Of a stretch of 64,000 nt of DNA, positions 1 to 6,975 are shown in pieces (positions within the stretch are counted from its first letter, which is position 1; every line of letters starts with the position of its first letter). Origin of the DNA: Phenylobacterium sp. Root700 (lineage in GTDB: Bacteria; Pseudomonadota; Alphaproteobacteria; Caulobacterales; Caulobacteraceae). The stretch is taken from positions 122,525 to 186,524 of the forward strand of contig NZ_LMHT01000004.1 of NCBI RefSeq assembly GCF_001429025.1, in the 5' to 3' direction. A model generated the notes under the pieces. That model worked only from the letters and a program-made list of their open reading frames with translations. It was not told the origin of the DNA and searched no databases. The position numbers were made by a program, and so were the translations under genes.

Positions 1-2
1 TG

Positions 3-1154
3 GCGTTGGGACCGCCCAATCGCCTCCACCATCAGCGCGACCTGACCACCCCCGCCACCCAGAAGGTGACCTCGCCCAACAACGACACGCTCTACAGTCG
101 GGGCTTCCTGGAGCTGAGCCGAGGTCCGGTGACGCTGACCCTGCCGGCGACGGGCGAACGCTACTTCTCCGTGGCGCTGATGGACATGTTCACCAACAAT
201 TTCGCCGTCCTGGGCACGCGCACCACGGGGCCCGAGGGCGGCCGCTTCACGATCGCCGGCCCGAGCGGCCCCGCGCCGGCCGGCGCCGTTCGCGCGCCGT
301 CCAATTGGGTGTTCGTGCTGGGACGCACCCTGGTCGACGGCCCGCAGGACATTGACCAGGCCCGCACGGTTCAGGACCGCCTGTTGCTGGACCCGCCGCC
401 TGGCCCCGCACCAACTCCGGCCACGCCCCCCGCGCGAACCGCCCCATGGCGCGACTATTTCGCAGGCCTCGGCGCGCTGCTGGCCGAAACGATCCCACCT
501 GCCACAGACGCCGGATTCTTCCATGCGGTCAGGGCCTTGGGCCTGACACCGAAGGGCTTCAGTCCTCCGGCCTTCTCGCCGGCTCAAGAGGCCGAGATCG
601 CCAGCGGCGTGGCCCAGGCCACCGCCCTGGCGAGCCTACCCAACGGCGGCACATACGAGGCCGGCGGCTGGACCTACCCGCAGTCCAATCTCGGGACCTT
701 CGAGCAGGACTATCTGTTCCGAGGCCAGATCGCCCTGACCGGCCTGTTCGCCCTGCCCTTGGCCGAGGCGATGTACACCCGCTCGGTCGGCGACGGCGGT
801 CAGGGACTGTTCCGAGGCGACCGCTATCGCTTGACCTTCCCGCAGGGCCAGCTGCTTCCAGTCGATGGGTTCTGGTCGTTGACCGTCTATCGCGCCATGC
901 CGGACGGTCAGTTCTTCTTCGCACCCAACCCGATCGACCGCTGGTCGATCGGGGACCGCACACCAGGCCTCACCTACAACAAGGACGGCTCCCTGGACCT
1001 ATGGATCTCACGCGAGGATCCTGGCGCTGAACGCCGCTCTAACTGGCTCCCGACGCCTCAGGGCCCCTTTATGCTGAGCCTGCGCGCCTTCATGCCCCGC
1101 GCAAGCCTGTTGACCGGACAGTATCGCGCCCCACCGGTGATCGCCCTCCCCTAA
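3..1154 (+). CDS. DUF1254/DUF1214 domain protein, 5' end cut by window edge
   Basis: The frame is open to the left edge, so the TTG at 6 is probably not the true start and the N-terminal part, including any signal peptide, lies outside. The visible 382 residues match the DUF1254-DUF1214 architecture. The DUF1254 core shows SPNNDTLYSRGF near residues 24-35. The C-terminal DUF1214 part contains DGFWSLTVYR, then a block near residues 300-345 ending in NWLPTPQGPF. Family members are typically exported proteins of uncertain biochemical role. The gene ends with TAA at 1152 and the next gene is convergent, so no operon partner is visible. The family call is firm; the function is unknown. Confidence 0.8.
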   Translation, partial: ALGPPNRLHHQRDLTTPATQKVTSPNNDTLYSRGFLELSRGPVTLTLPATGERYFSVALMDMFTNNFAVLGTRTTGPEGGRFTIAGPSGPAPAGAVRAPSNWVFVLGRTLVDGPQDIDQARTVQDRLLLDPPPGPAPTPATPPARTAPWRDYFAGLGALLAETIPPATDAGFFHAVRALGLTPKGFSPPAFSPAQEAEIASGVAQATALASLPNGGTYEAGGWTYPQSNLGTFEQDYLFRGQIALTGLFALPLAEAMYTRSVGDGGQGLFRGDRYRLTFPQGQLLPVDGFWSLTVYRAMPDGQFFFAPNPIDRWSIGDRTPGLTYNKDGSLDLWISREDPGAERRSNWLPTPQGPFMLSLRAFMPRASLLTGQYRAPPVIALP

Positions 1155-1222
1155 GCCGCGCAGGTACTGGGCCGCCCAGCGCGTCGCCTCCGGTTCAGCC
1201 GCCCTGGCCAATGGCCTGCTCC

Positions 1223-1894
1223 CTAGAAGTCGCCCGACCGGATGATACGCCGAGCTTGGTGCGGTGGGATAATCGCGGTGATGTGGGCGGCCCAGCGGAT
1301 TTTGCAGTTCTCCTTGGTCGGGCCGACCACGCTTTCCAAATCGTAGCGCCCGGCCTTCGAGCCGCGCAGCAGGCGTTTGACCAGCACCTCGTCGGCGTCA
1401 GTCTCCACGACGACGACGTGCCCCAGCATGTCCGGCGTCGGCGGCGTTCGCTGGTCCTCGAAATAGATCAGACCGCCATCATCGGCCACGCCCCGCATCG
1501 AATGCCCGGCGATCCGCAGGGCCACCGCCCGGTTCGTTCCGCCTGGCGGAAGCGGCGCCAGATCGCCAGCCTCCTGCCCCGTGGCGAACAGCACCACCCC
1601 TTCGCTATCGGCCCCCACCCGGCCGATGATCGGCACCAGGACCGGCTCAGGCCTTTTGGCCGGATCGGCGTCCGGTTCTGTCGTACCTATCCCGTCATAT
1701 AGCCAGTCGGACCGCACCCCGAAGGCCTCAGCATATTCCTTGGCGCGAGCATAGGAATAGGTCGCGTTGCCGTTCTCGTTGGAAGCGTAGGTGTTACGGT
1801 TCCACTTGAACTTTGCGACCGCAGCCGCGGCCGTGGAGAAGCCGGCGCCCTGACGGGCGCTCTTAAGGCGAGCGGCGCGATCTTCAGCTGACAT
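1223..1894 (-). CDS. HTH / S24 (LexA-CI like) repressor
   Basis: This 223-residue protein has an N-terminal helix-turn-helix region (about residues 7-62) and a C-terminal S24 peptidase-like domain (about 88-210). The serine of the catalytic dyad is visible in GHSM (Ser132) and the lysine in LVKR (Lys173). No clear Ala-Gly cleavage pair is seen in the hinge, where the sequence is GRVGADSEG, so autocleavage is uncertain. Similar proteins act as phage or stress repressors. It is divergent from a small membrane protein gene. The shared intergenic region holds palindromes that overlap its own start, which suggests autoregulation. It could be a prophage remnant regulator, but no phage genes are nearby. 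Confidence 0.85.
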   Translation of the reverse strand: MSAEDRAARLKSARQGAGFSTAAAAVAKFKWNRNTYASNENGNATYSYARAKEYAEAFGVRSDWLYDGIGTTEPDADPAKRPEPVLVPIIGRVGADSEGVVLFATGQEAGDLAPLPPGGTNRAVALRIAGHSMRGVADDGGLIYFEDQRTPPTPDMLGHVVVVETDADEVLVKRLLRGSKAGRYDLESVVGPTKENCKIRWAAHITAIIPPHQARRIIRSGDF

Positions 1895-1951
1895 ATGATG
1901 TATTTATCATACGTTTTTGTCTTGCGAAAGATCAGTATGTTTCATACGTTT
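1895..1951. promoter_or_regulatory. Divergent operator region of the S24 repressor
   Basis: Two palindromes lie between the divergent genes. ATGAT-N6-ATCAT spans 1895-1910 and GTATG-TTT-CATAC spans 1935-1947. The 10-mer TCATACGTTT occurs twice in the same orientation, at 1907-1916 and 1942-1951. The first palindrome abuts the repressor start codon. The arrangement fits a dimeric repressor binding two sites to control both directions. Binding is inferred, not shown. Confidence 0.55.
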
Positions 1952-1957
1952 CGAACT

Positions 1958-2131
1958 ATGAGCACCCGCCCCAAACCCTCCGGATCTCCCGCCAAGGACT
2001 CCCTCTCCGTCGAGCTTGGCGGCTGGTTCAAGGCCAACGCCACCGGCGGCGGGGTGATTGTCATCGGGGTCATCTTGGTCGCCCTGGGCGCGCTCGGCCT
2101 AGCGCAGTTCTGGCTGACGATGGGTGGATAA
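1958..2131 (+). CDS. Small single-pass membrane protein (57 aa)
   Basis: The reading frame is open further upstream, but the ATG at 1958 lies just after the operator region and gives a compact 57-residue protein. It has a polar N-terminus (MSTRPKPSGSPAKDSL) followed by one hydrophobic segment at about residues 28-50 rich in Gly, Val, Ile and Ala. I do not recognise a family. It is divergent from the S24 repressor and probably controlled by it. A small membrane protein next to a stress repressor could be a membrane-acting peptide, but that is speculation. Confidence 0.5.
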   Translation: MSTRPKPSGSPAKDSLSVELGGWFKANATGGGVIVIGVILVALGALGLAQFWLTMGG

Positions 2132-2185
2132 GGCCGGCGACCATGGGCACGCCGCCCGCCTTGATCGGCTATGGACGACGAACGC

Positions 2186-2914
2186 TCACGCGGCCTGGTC
2201 GACGATCCGGAACACCGCGCCATTGGCCGGCTCGCGGTAGAGATCGACCCGCTCGCCGTCCCAGTGATAGTCCAGATGACGGCCCTGGACGGCGCTTCCC
2301 GCCAAGTCGGGATAGAAGAGCCCGACGCAGTCGCCGCCTGGGCGGCGGACACTGGGATAGACCACCCCGCCAGAACCCGCGCCATGCAGACCACGCCCGA
2401 GGGCGCGGCTGTCGCGATAGTCGTCAGGATTCAGAGCCGCGGCGAACGCCGCTCCCCCGCCCCTCAGGTCGTGAAGCTCGGCGTCGACCGACAGCACGAT
2501 CTCGCGGAACTGCGAGGTCCAGCCGGCCGGCTCGCGGGTCCTGGCCATGAACAGGCCGTGGTGGTGGATGGTCTCCAGCAGCGCGACGTCAAAACCGGAG
2601 CCCGTATAGAGCGCCCCAAAGCTTCCGTCGCTGAACCGGCTGGGGCGATCTGGACTGACATGGGTGAAGGGCGCCATCAAATAGCTGGCGCCCGGCCCGC
2701 CGACCCGGCGCTCCGGAGGCACGAGATCGAGATTGCCTATGGTCTCCATCAGCCGTGGATTGGTCTTCTGCTCGGCCGAGAGCAGCAGCGCCCAGTCGGC
2801 CGGATCGGCGATATCCTCGAACAGGTCGATCGGCGGATAGACGCTGCGGATGATCCGCACCGCGCCGCGCCAGGAAACCCGCGACTTCGGAACCTCGCCT
2901 AAGTCGATCACCAA
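2186..2914 (-). CDS. RES domain toxin
   Basis: This 242-residue protein carries a RES domain, the toxin fold of type II modules known to degrade NAD+. Family motifs are visible: Arg93 in SRFSDG, the LYTG segment with Tyr103, Glu114 in ALLE, and YPSVR at 186-190 with Ser188 as the expected third conserved residue. The length is slightly above the usual RES protein. Its start overlaps the end of the upstream antitoxin gene by 7 bp, as expected for translational coupling. The RES family and the partner gene together make the toxin call firm; activity is not shown. Confidence 0.88.
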   Translation of the reverse strand: MVIDLGEVPKSRVSWRGAVRIIRSVYPPIDLFEDIADPADWALLLSAEQKTNPRLMETIGNLDLVPPERRVGGPGASYLMAPFTHVSPDRPSRFSDGSFGALYTGSGFDVALLETIHHHGLFMARTREPAGWTSQFREIVLSVDAELHDLRGGGAAFAAALNPDDYRDSRALGRGLHGAGSGGVVYPSVRRPGGDCVGLFYPDLAGSAVQGRHLDYHWDGERVDLYREPANGAVFRIVDQAA

Positions 2915-3321
2915 CCGCTGCGCTCGGCGTCCAGATAGCGCCGAACCCGCATCAGGTCGGTCAGCTCGCCGCCCAGCATGATCTCCAGCGCCGAGCGGCC
3001 CCCGAAGGCGTCGTTGGGGGCCTTGATCCAGGCGTAGCCGCGCTGCGGCTCGCGAAAGACGATCCGCAGCGCCTTGTGCACGCCCATCAGGTTGGACAGC
3101 CGCGCCTTGGCGTCCCGGTCGATCCGGCCCTGCTCGCCGCCCTTCCAGCGACGATAGGAGCGCGCCGGCATGTCGAGCAAGGTCGCGGCCTGCTCATCGG
3201 TCAGGTCCCAACGCGCGAACAGATTGACCACGGCGCGGAACATCGCTGCTGCCTCTTCGTCCGAAATCGGATCGGGCCGGAAGGCGTGAACGGCGGTGTC
3301 GATCGGCAACACAAGCATCAT
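2908..3321 (-). CDS. Xre/MbcA/ParS-type antitoxin of the RES module
   Basis: The chosen ATG (3319-3321) gives 137 residues and is preceded by GGAG seven bases away. The frame is open further upstream but would read through the operator. A helix-turn-helix-like region (about 35-65, containing ARSYRRW) is followed by the C-terminal toxin-binding domain, with the diagnostic GYAWIKAPNDAFGGRSALE near residues 94-112 and a terminal helix ending VRRYLDAERSGW. Such proteins neutralise RES toxins by covering the active site and repress their own operon. It sits first in a two-gene operon and overlaps the toxin gene. Confidence 0.88.
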   Translation of the reverse strand: MMLVLPIDTAVHAFRPDPISDEEAAAMFRAVVNLFARWDLTDEQAATLLDMPARSYRRWKGGEQGRIDRDAKARLSNLMGVHKALRIVFREPQRGYAWIKAPNDAFGGRSALEIMLGGELTDLMRVRRYLDAERSGW

Positions 3322-3330
3322 GTCGCATCT

Positions 3331-3367
3331 CCATTTGGCCACATATACGCAAAATTCGGCCAAATGG
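3331..3367. promoter_or_regulatory. Perfect inverted repeat operator of the Xre-RES module
   Basis: The arms CCATTTGGCC (3331-3340) and GGCCAAATGG (3358-3367) are perfect complements separated by 17 bases. They lie immediately upstream of the antitoxin Shine-Dalgarno. Xre-type antitoxins of this family are known to autoregulate through palindromes, so this is a strong candidate operator. Confidence 0.7.
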
Positions 3368-3403
3368 CAAGAACGACGGCATCGGGCGAGGACGGCGACG
3401 CCG

Positions 3404-3628
3404 TCAGCGGTCGTCCTCAGGAATGAAGTCGGTGATCTTGCATTGGAGCACGCGGGCGATGTGGATCAGCCGCGACGTTGCGATCCGGTTCCCCCCCAGC
3501 TCGTACTTCTGAATCTGCTGGAAACTCAGGCCCAGCGCCTTGGCGAGGGCGTTCTGGCTGACGCCAATCTCGATGCGGCGCGCGCGGACCGCTTCACCGA
3601 TGACGACGTCGATGGGATCTTGCGTCAT
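3404..3628 (-). CDS. XRE-family transcriptional regulator (74 aa)
   Basis: The ATG at 3626-3628 starts MTQDPIDVVIG and gives 74 residues, almost entirely one HTH_3 domain: GEAVRARRIEIG, then SQNALAKALGLSFQQIQKYE with the recognition helix, then NRIATSRLIHIARVL. Upstream codons are open but less plausible. It lies between the Xre-RES pair and a nuclease-like gene on the same strand. It may be an autonomous repressor or an orphan antitoxin; no partner toxin of its own is evident. Confidence 0.8.
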   Translation of the reverse strand: MTQDPIDVVIGEAVRARRIEIGVSQNALAKALGLSFQQIQKYELGGNRIATSRLIHIARVLQCKITDFIPEDDR

Positions 3629-3670
3629 GGGCGTCGGTCTAGGCATCGCGCGCCTCGCTGGCATGGATGA

Positions 3671-4102
3671 TCATCGGCCGTTCCCGCCCTCCTGAACGCC
3701 GGCGCCGCGCATCAGATCGCCGATGGGCGCCCCGCCGATCGCGCAGACGGCGACCACCCGGTCATGGCTGCGATGCCGCGCCGAGCACACCGCGCGCTTG
3801 CCCTTGGCCAGACGCTCCAGGGTCGCCTTCGCCTGACGGCCGCCAGGCGCGTTCAACTCGGGCGCGTAGAAGTCGGCGACGCGGACCTCGACGAGGTTTT
3901 CCGGAGCTCGGCCGCCCACGGCGACGCACAGGCTGTCGCCATCGCCGACATAGGTGATCGGGCCGCTGAAGGCCTTGCCCTTCGCCAGATAGGCCGGCGT
4001 CGGGCCACGATCTGGGATGGCCTTGCAGGGATCGGCCGACGCCGGAAGGGCGACGGCCGAAGTCGCCAGCACGACGATGAGTTGCAGCGCCTTTCTCAAC
4101 AA
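3671..4102 (-). CDS. Secreted staphylococcal nuclease-like protein
   Basis: The TTG at 4100-4102 is preferred because GGAG lies seven bases upstream; it yields MLRKALQLIVVLATSAVALP, a clean signal peptide, and a 143-residue protein. The mature part follows the SNase (TNase-like) pattern: YVGDGDSLCV, VRVADFYAPEL with the expected Arg and Glu, GRQAKATLERLAKGK, and SHDRVVAVCAI with the second Arg. Cysteines flank the core and may form a disulfide in the periplasm. The catalytic pattern looks retained. It may degrade DNA or RNA outside the cytoplasm, or be a domain reused for binding. Confidence 0.75.
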   Translation of the reverse strand: MLRKALQLIVVLATSAVALPASADPCKAIPDRGPTPAYLAKGKAFSGPITYVGDGDSLCVAVGGRAPENLVEVRVADFYAPELNAPGGRQAKATLERLAKGKRAVCSARHRSHDRVVAVCAIGGAPIGDLMRGAGVQEGGNGR

Positions 4103-4348
4103 GGTTGAGCTCCAGGACAAAGAGGAATGGGGGGAAGAGTGATGAGATTCACGGCGACGGCCATCGTTATTCTATGCGTGATGTCCGCTGGCGATACGCG
4201 CGCCGAAAAGGCGCCCTAGCCATCTGCGGGGGCCTGCTCGCACCACACCCGGCGCTCAGCACGCCCCCCATAGCAGCCGTCGCCAGGTCCCTGCGGCCGC
4301 GAACCCTGGCGACGTCCGCCTCTAATCCAGACTCCACAAAACCTAAAT

Positions 4349-4363
4349 GTTCTGCTTATGTTC
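4349..4363 (+). promoter_or_regulatory. LexA (SOS) box, GTTC-N7-GTTC
   Basis: GTTC at 4349-4352 and GTTC at 4360-4363 are separated by exactly seven bases. This is the established alphaproteobacterial LexA operator. It ends 17 bases before the ATG at 4381, and a GGAG Shine-Dalgarno (4369-4372) lies between. The site would place the downstream gene under DNA-damage control. Confidence 0.75.
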
Positions 4364-4380
4364 TCACTGGAGATCTGAAC

Positions 4381-4761
4381 ATGAGCGACATCCTCATCGG
4401 CGGCGTCCCGTTCCTGGCGCTCTCACATCGCGACGGTCGTTTCGTGCGGACGCCTGGCCTTTTCGCCTTCGCGCGGCGCGAGGCGAGCGGCGTCCATCAG
4501 GTCCTGCATCTTGAAATGACCGAGGCGATCGATCGCGACGCCGGCCCCGCTCACCACCGTTGGGCCTGGGCACTCGGCGAGGGCATGAACACCCTGCTCG
4601 TCCATGGCTTCGGACAGCCCGCTCCCCTTCCCGAAGACGCCCCCTTGGACTGGGAGACCGTGACCTGGCATCGCGATGCGAAGGTGACGTTTCTCGGCGA
4701 GGATCGCGCCGCCGAAACCGATCTGCTTCCGCTTGTCGCGGGCGGCCGCCGCGAGATCTGA
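4381..4761 (+). CDS. Hypothetical protein under a LexA box (126 aa)
   Basis: The ATG at 4381 follows GGAG by eight bases and a perfect LexA box; the frame runs further upstream but would translate through the promoter. The 126-residue product has no signal peptide or membrane segment. It shows the segments GLFAFARREASG and HHRWAWALGEGMNTLLVHGF and a charged C-terminus. I do not recognise a domain family. Position and promoter suggest a damage-inducible role, possibly linked to cell-cycle arrest or repair, but the sequence itself gives no mechanism. Confidence 0.7.
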   Translation: MSDILIGGVPFLALSHRDGRFVRTPGLFAFARREASGVHQVLHLEMTEAIDRDAGPAHHRWAWALGEGMNTLLVHGFGQPAPLPEDAPLDWETVTWHRDAKVTFLGEDRAAETDLLPLVAGGRREI

Positions 4762-4833
4762 ACCCGGAACAATCACCCAAGCGCGATGGCCCGGCGACGC
4801 CTCAGCATTTTCTCATTCATGCAATTTCAGAAC

Positions 4834-4966
4834 GCACCATAAATGGTGCCCTATCTCGTCATACGCCCCATTTCTGATGCACTCCCGCAATATTGGACTT
4901 GCAGAAGCCCCATCCGCACCATAACTTGTGCATTATCGTCGTTAGATCCCCAATTCTGGTGCACCA
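4834..4966. promoter_or_regulatory. hipBA operator array
   Basis: A perfect 16-bp palindrome GCACCAT-AA-ATGGTGC spans 4834-4849. An imperfect copy, GCACCATAACTTGTGC, lies at 4916-4931. TGGTGCACCA at 4957-4966 is a third palindrome that runs into the hipB start codon. All share the GCACC/GGTGC half-site, so cooperative HipB binding and autorepression is likely. The 4762-4833 stretch shows nothing else clear. Confidence 0.65.
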
Positions 4967-5295
4967 TGAAGGCCTCGAAAGCACAGTCGGCCCTCCCCTT
5001 GGCGGTTCGCCGCGCCCTGGCCAACCTTGGCCGCGACATCTCCACCGCACGCCGCCGCCGCAGCATGACCATCGCCACCCTGGCCGAGCGGGCCTTCGTC
5101 GGCCGCAACACCATCACCCGCGTCGAACGCGGCGACCCCGGCGTGGCCCTGGGCATCTACGCAACGGTCCTGTTCGTGCTGGGCTTGGCCGACCGACTGG
5201 GCGCCCTGGCCGATCCCGCCACGGATCAGGTCGGCCTGACCTTGGCCGAGGAGCAGCTGCCAAAACGCGTGCGCGCACCGGCGGCCGCCCACTGA
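4966..5295 (+). CDS. hipB: HipB-like antitoxin, HTH protein
   Basis: The ATG at 4966 lies inside the last palindrome of the operator array, giving 109 residues. A longer upstream reading would translate the whole operator region and is rejected. The protein has one XRE-type helix-turn-helix: NLGRDISTARRRRSMTIATL, then AERAFVGRNTITRVERGDPG with the recognition helix, followed by a helical tail. It is separated from hipA by one base. In HipBA modules this protein binds the operator and the HipA kinase. Confidence 0.85.
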   Translation: MKASKAQSALPLAVRRALANLGRDISTARRRRSMTIATLAERAFVGRNTITRVERGDPGVALGIYATVLFVLGLADRLGALADPATDQVGLTLAEEQLPKRVRAPAAAH

Positions 5296-5296
5296 C

Positions 5297-6538
5297 ATGG
5301 AGCGGGAGATCGAAGTCCATATCGACTGGAACGGCGCGACCCGGCCGGTCGGCCGGCTCTGGGCCCGCGCCAAGGGCGCGCGCCAGACCTGCTCCTTCGC
5401 CTACGCCCCGACCTGGCTGGGCCTGACGGGCGCATTCGCCCTCGATCCGAACCTCCCCCTGGTGCGCGGAGATGTCCACTGGGACGGCGGCCTGTTCAAC
5501 GCCTTCAGCGACCCGGCGCCCGACCGTTGGGGCCGCAACCTGATGGGCCGTCGTGAGCGCCACCAAGCCAAGCATGAAGGCCGGGCGCCCCGCACCCTCC
5601 TGGAGGCCGACTTCCTGATGCTGGTGGAGGATCAGACCCGCCTGGGCGCCCTGCGCTTCCGCGATATGGGCGCTCAGGCCTTCCAGGCGGCCGACGCTCG
5701 TCCCGTGCCGCCGCTGGTCGCCCTGCCCAAGCTGTTGGGGGCGGCGCGTCGCATTCTCGACGACACGGAAACCGACGAGGACCTGCGTCTGTTGCTAGCG
5801 CCCGGCAGTTCGCTCGGCGGCGCCCGCCCGAAGGCCTCGGTGCTCGGCGCGGACGGCCGGCTGCTGATGGCCAAATTCCCCAGCCAGACCGACGACTGGC
5901 CGATCCCGACCTGGGAATCGGTGGCCATGACCCTGGCCAAGCTGGCCGGCGTCATCGTCCCGGCCTTTCAGCTGCGTCAAGCGGCCAGGCGGCCGGTGTT
6001 CATGATGTCCCGCTTCGACCGCACGCCCGACGGCGGTCGCCGGCCGTTCTGCTCGGCCCTTACCGCGCTCGGCGCCGCCGATGGCGAGACCCGCAGCTAT
6101 ATGGAGCTGGTCGATTTCCTGCGCCAGGACGGCGCGGACGCCCCGGGAGACGCGGCCCAGCTCTGGCGGCGGATGGTGTTCAACATCCTGATCTCCAACA
6201 ATGACGACCATCTGCGCAACCACGGCTTCCTGCGCGAACCGGACGGATGGCGGCTCTCGCCGGCCTACGACCTCAACCCCATGCCCGCCGATGTGAAGCC
6301 CAGGATCCACGCCCTCGCCCTCAACGAGACCGACCAGGACGCCTCGCTCGACACCGTGCTCGGCGTGGCCGGCCATTTCCGGCTCGGCATGGCCGAGGCC
6401 CGCGCCATCGCCAGAGAGGTCGGCGACGTGGTGGCCGCCTGGCGCGACGTCGCAGCTCAGCACAGCCTCACCGCCAATCAGATTGATCGGATGGCCAGCG
6501 CTTTCGAAACCAACGACCTCGCCGCCGCCCGCGTCTAG
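5297..6538 (+). CDS. hipA: HipA-family serine/threonine kinase toxin
   Basis: The 413-residue product has the HipA N-terminal subdomain (about 1-130) and the kinase-like HipA_C domain. Visible elements are the Gly-rich loop PGSSLGGARPK (169-179), the lysine of LLMAKF (Lys193), the catalytic loop ISNNDDHLRNHGFL (299-312) and the metal-binding YDL at 324-326. All key residues are present, so activity is plausible. HipA toxins phosphorylate targets such as aminoacyl-tRNA synthetases and cause growth arrest and persistence. Its target cannot be read from sequence. It forms a two-gene operon with hipB. Confidence 0.9.
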   Translation: MEREIEVHIDWNGATRPVGRLWARAKGARQTCSFAYAPTWLGLTGAFALDPNLPLVRGDVHWDGGLFNAFSDPAPDRWGRNLMGRRERHQAKHEGRAPRTLLEADFLMLVEDQTRLGALRFRDMGAQAFQAADARPVPPLVALPKLLGAARRILDDTETDEDLRLLLAPGSSLGGARPKASVLGADGRLLMAKFPSQTDDWPIPTWESVAMTLAKLAGVIVPAFQLRQAARRPVFMMSRFDRTPDGGRRPFCSALTALGAADGETRSYMELVDFLRQDGADAPGDAAQLWRRMVFNILISNNDDHLRNHGFLREPDGWRLSPAYDLNPMPADVKPRIHALALNETDQDASLDTVLGVAGHFRLGMAEARAIAREVGDVVAAWRDVAAQHSLTANQIDRMASAFETNDLAAARV

Positions 6539-6609
6539 AGGCCGATGCCGAGGCCGAACAGGTGGGAACAGGGCCTGGACGGCGATCAACGCTATGAGTA
6601 CCTGATCCC

Positions 6610-6789
6610 GATCGAGGTCCCGCCGGCTCGGCCGCTGTCTGGCACCGCAACACTTGGCACGGCTCGCTCCCGCGCAAGACGCCTGGGCCGCGGGTCAACC
6701 TGGCGACCTACTTCTGCGGTGAGTACATGCCCCCTCAGGAAGACTATCGCCACGGCGCGCCGGAGCGAACTGGCCAGCAGCAGAACTAG
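6610..6789 (+). pseudogene. Phytanoyl-CoA dioxygenase (PhyH) C-terminal remnant
   Basis: The frame from about 6610 to the TAG at 6787-6789 encodes GSAAVWHRNTWHG, then RVNLATYFCGEYMPPQEDYR. This is the C-terminal part of the PhyH family, containing the second metal-binding His and the 2-oxoglutarate-binding Arg. Nothing resembling the N-terminal two thirds of a PhyH protein is found upstream, where hipA ends at 6538. I read it as a decayed fragment. The following 6790-6975 shows no recognisable gene. Confidence 0.6.
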
Positions 6790-6975
6790 CCAGGACGTCT
6801 AGCGCAGCAAGCTTCGCGCCCGCCTGGGGCCCTGAACGAGCAGACCGCCAACCGCGCGGCGATCGCCGGCGCAGCTTCCAGAACCAAGCGGCCTTGGAGT
6901 GGGAGACCGCGTCCCGCGTCCGCCCGCTAGACCGGCAGCGGGCCCGAGCTTCACGCACCTCGCGCCGCCTAACGA

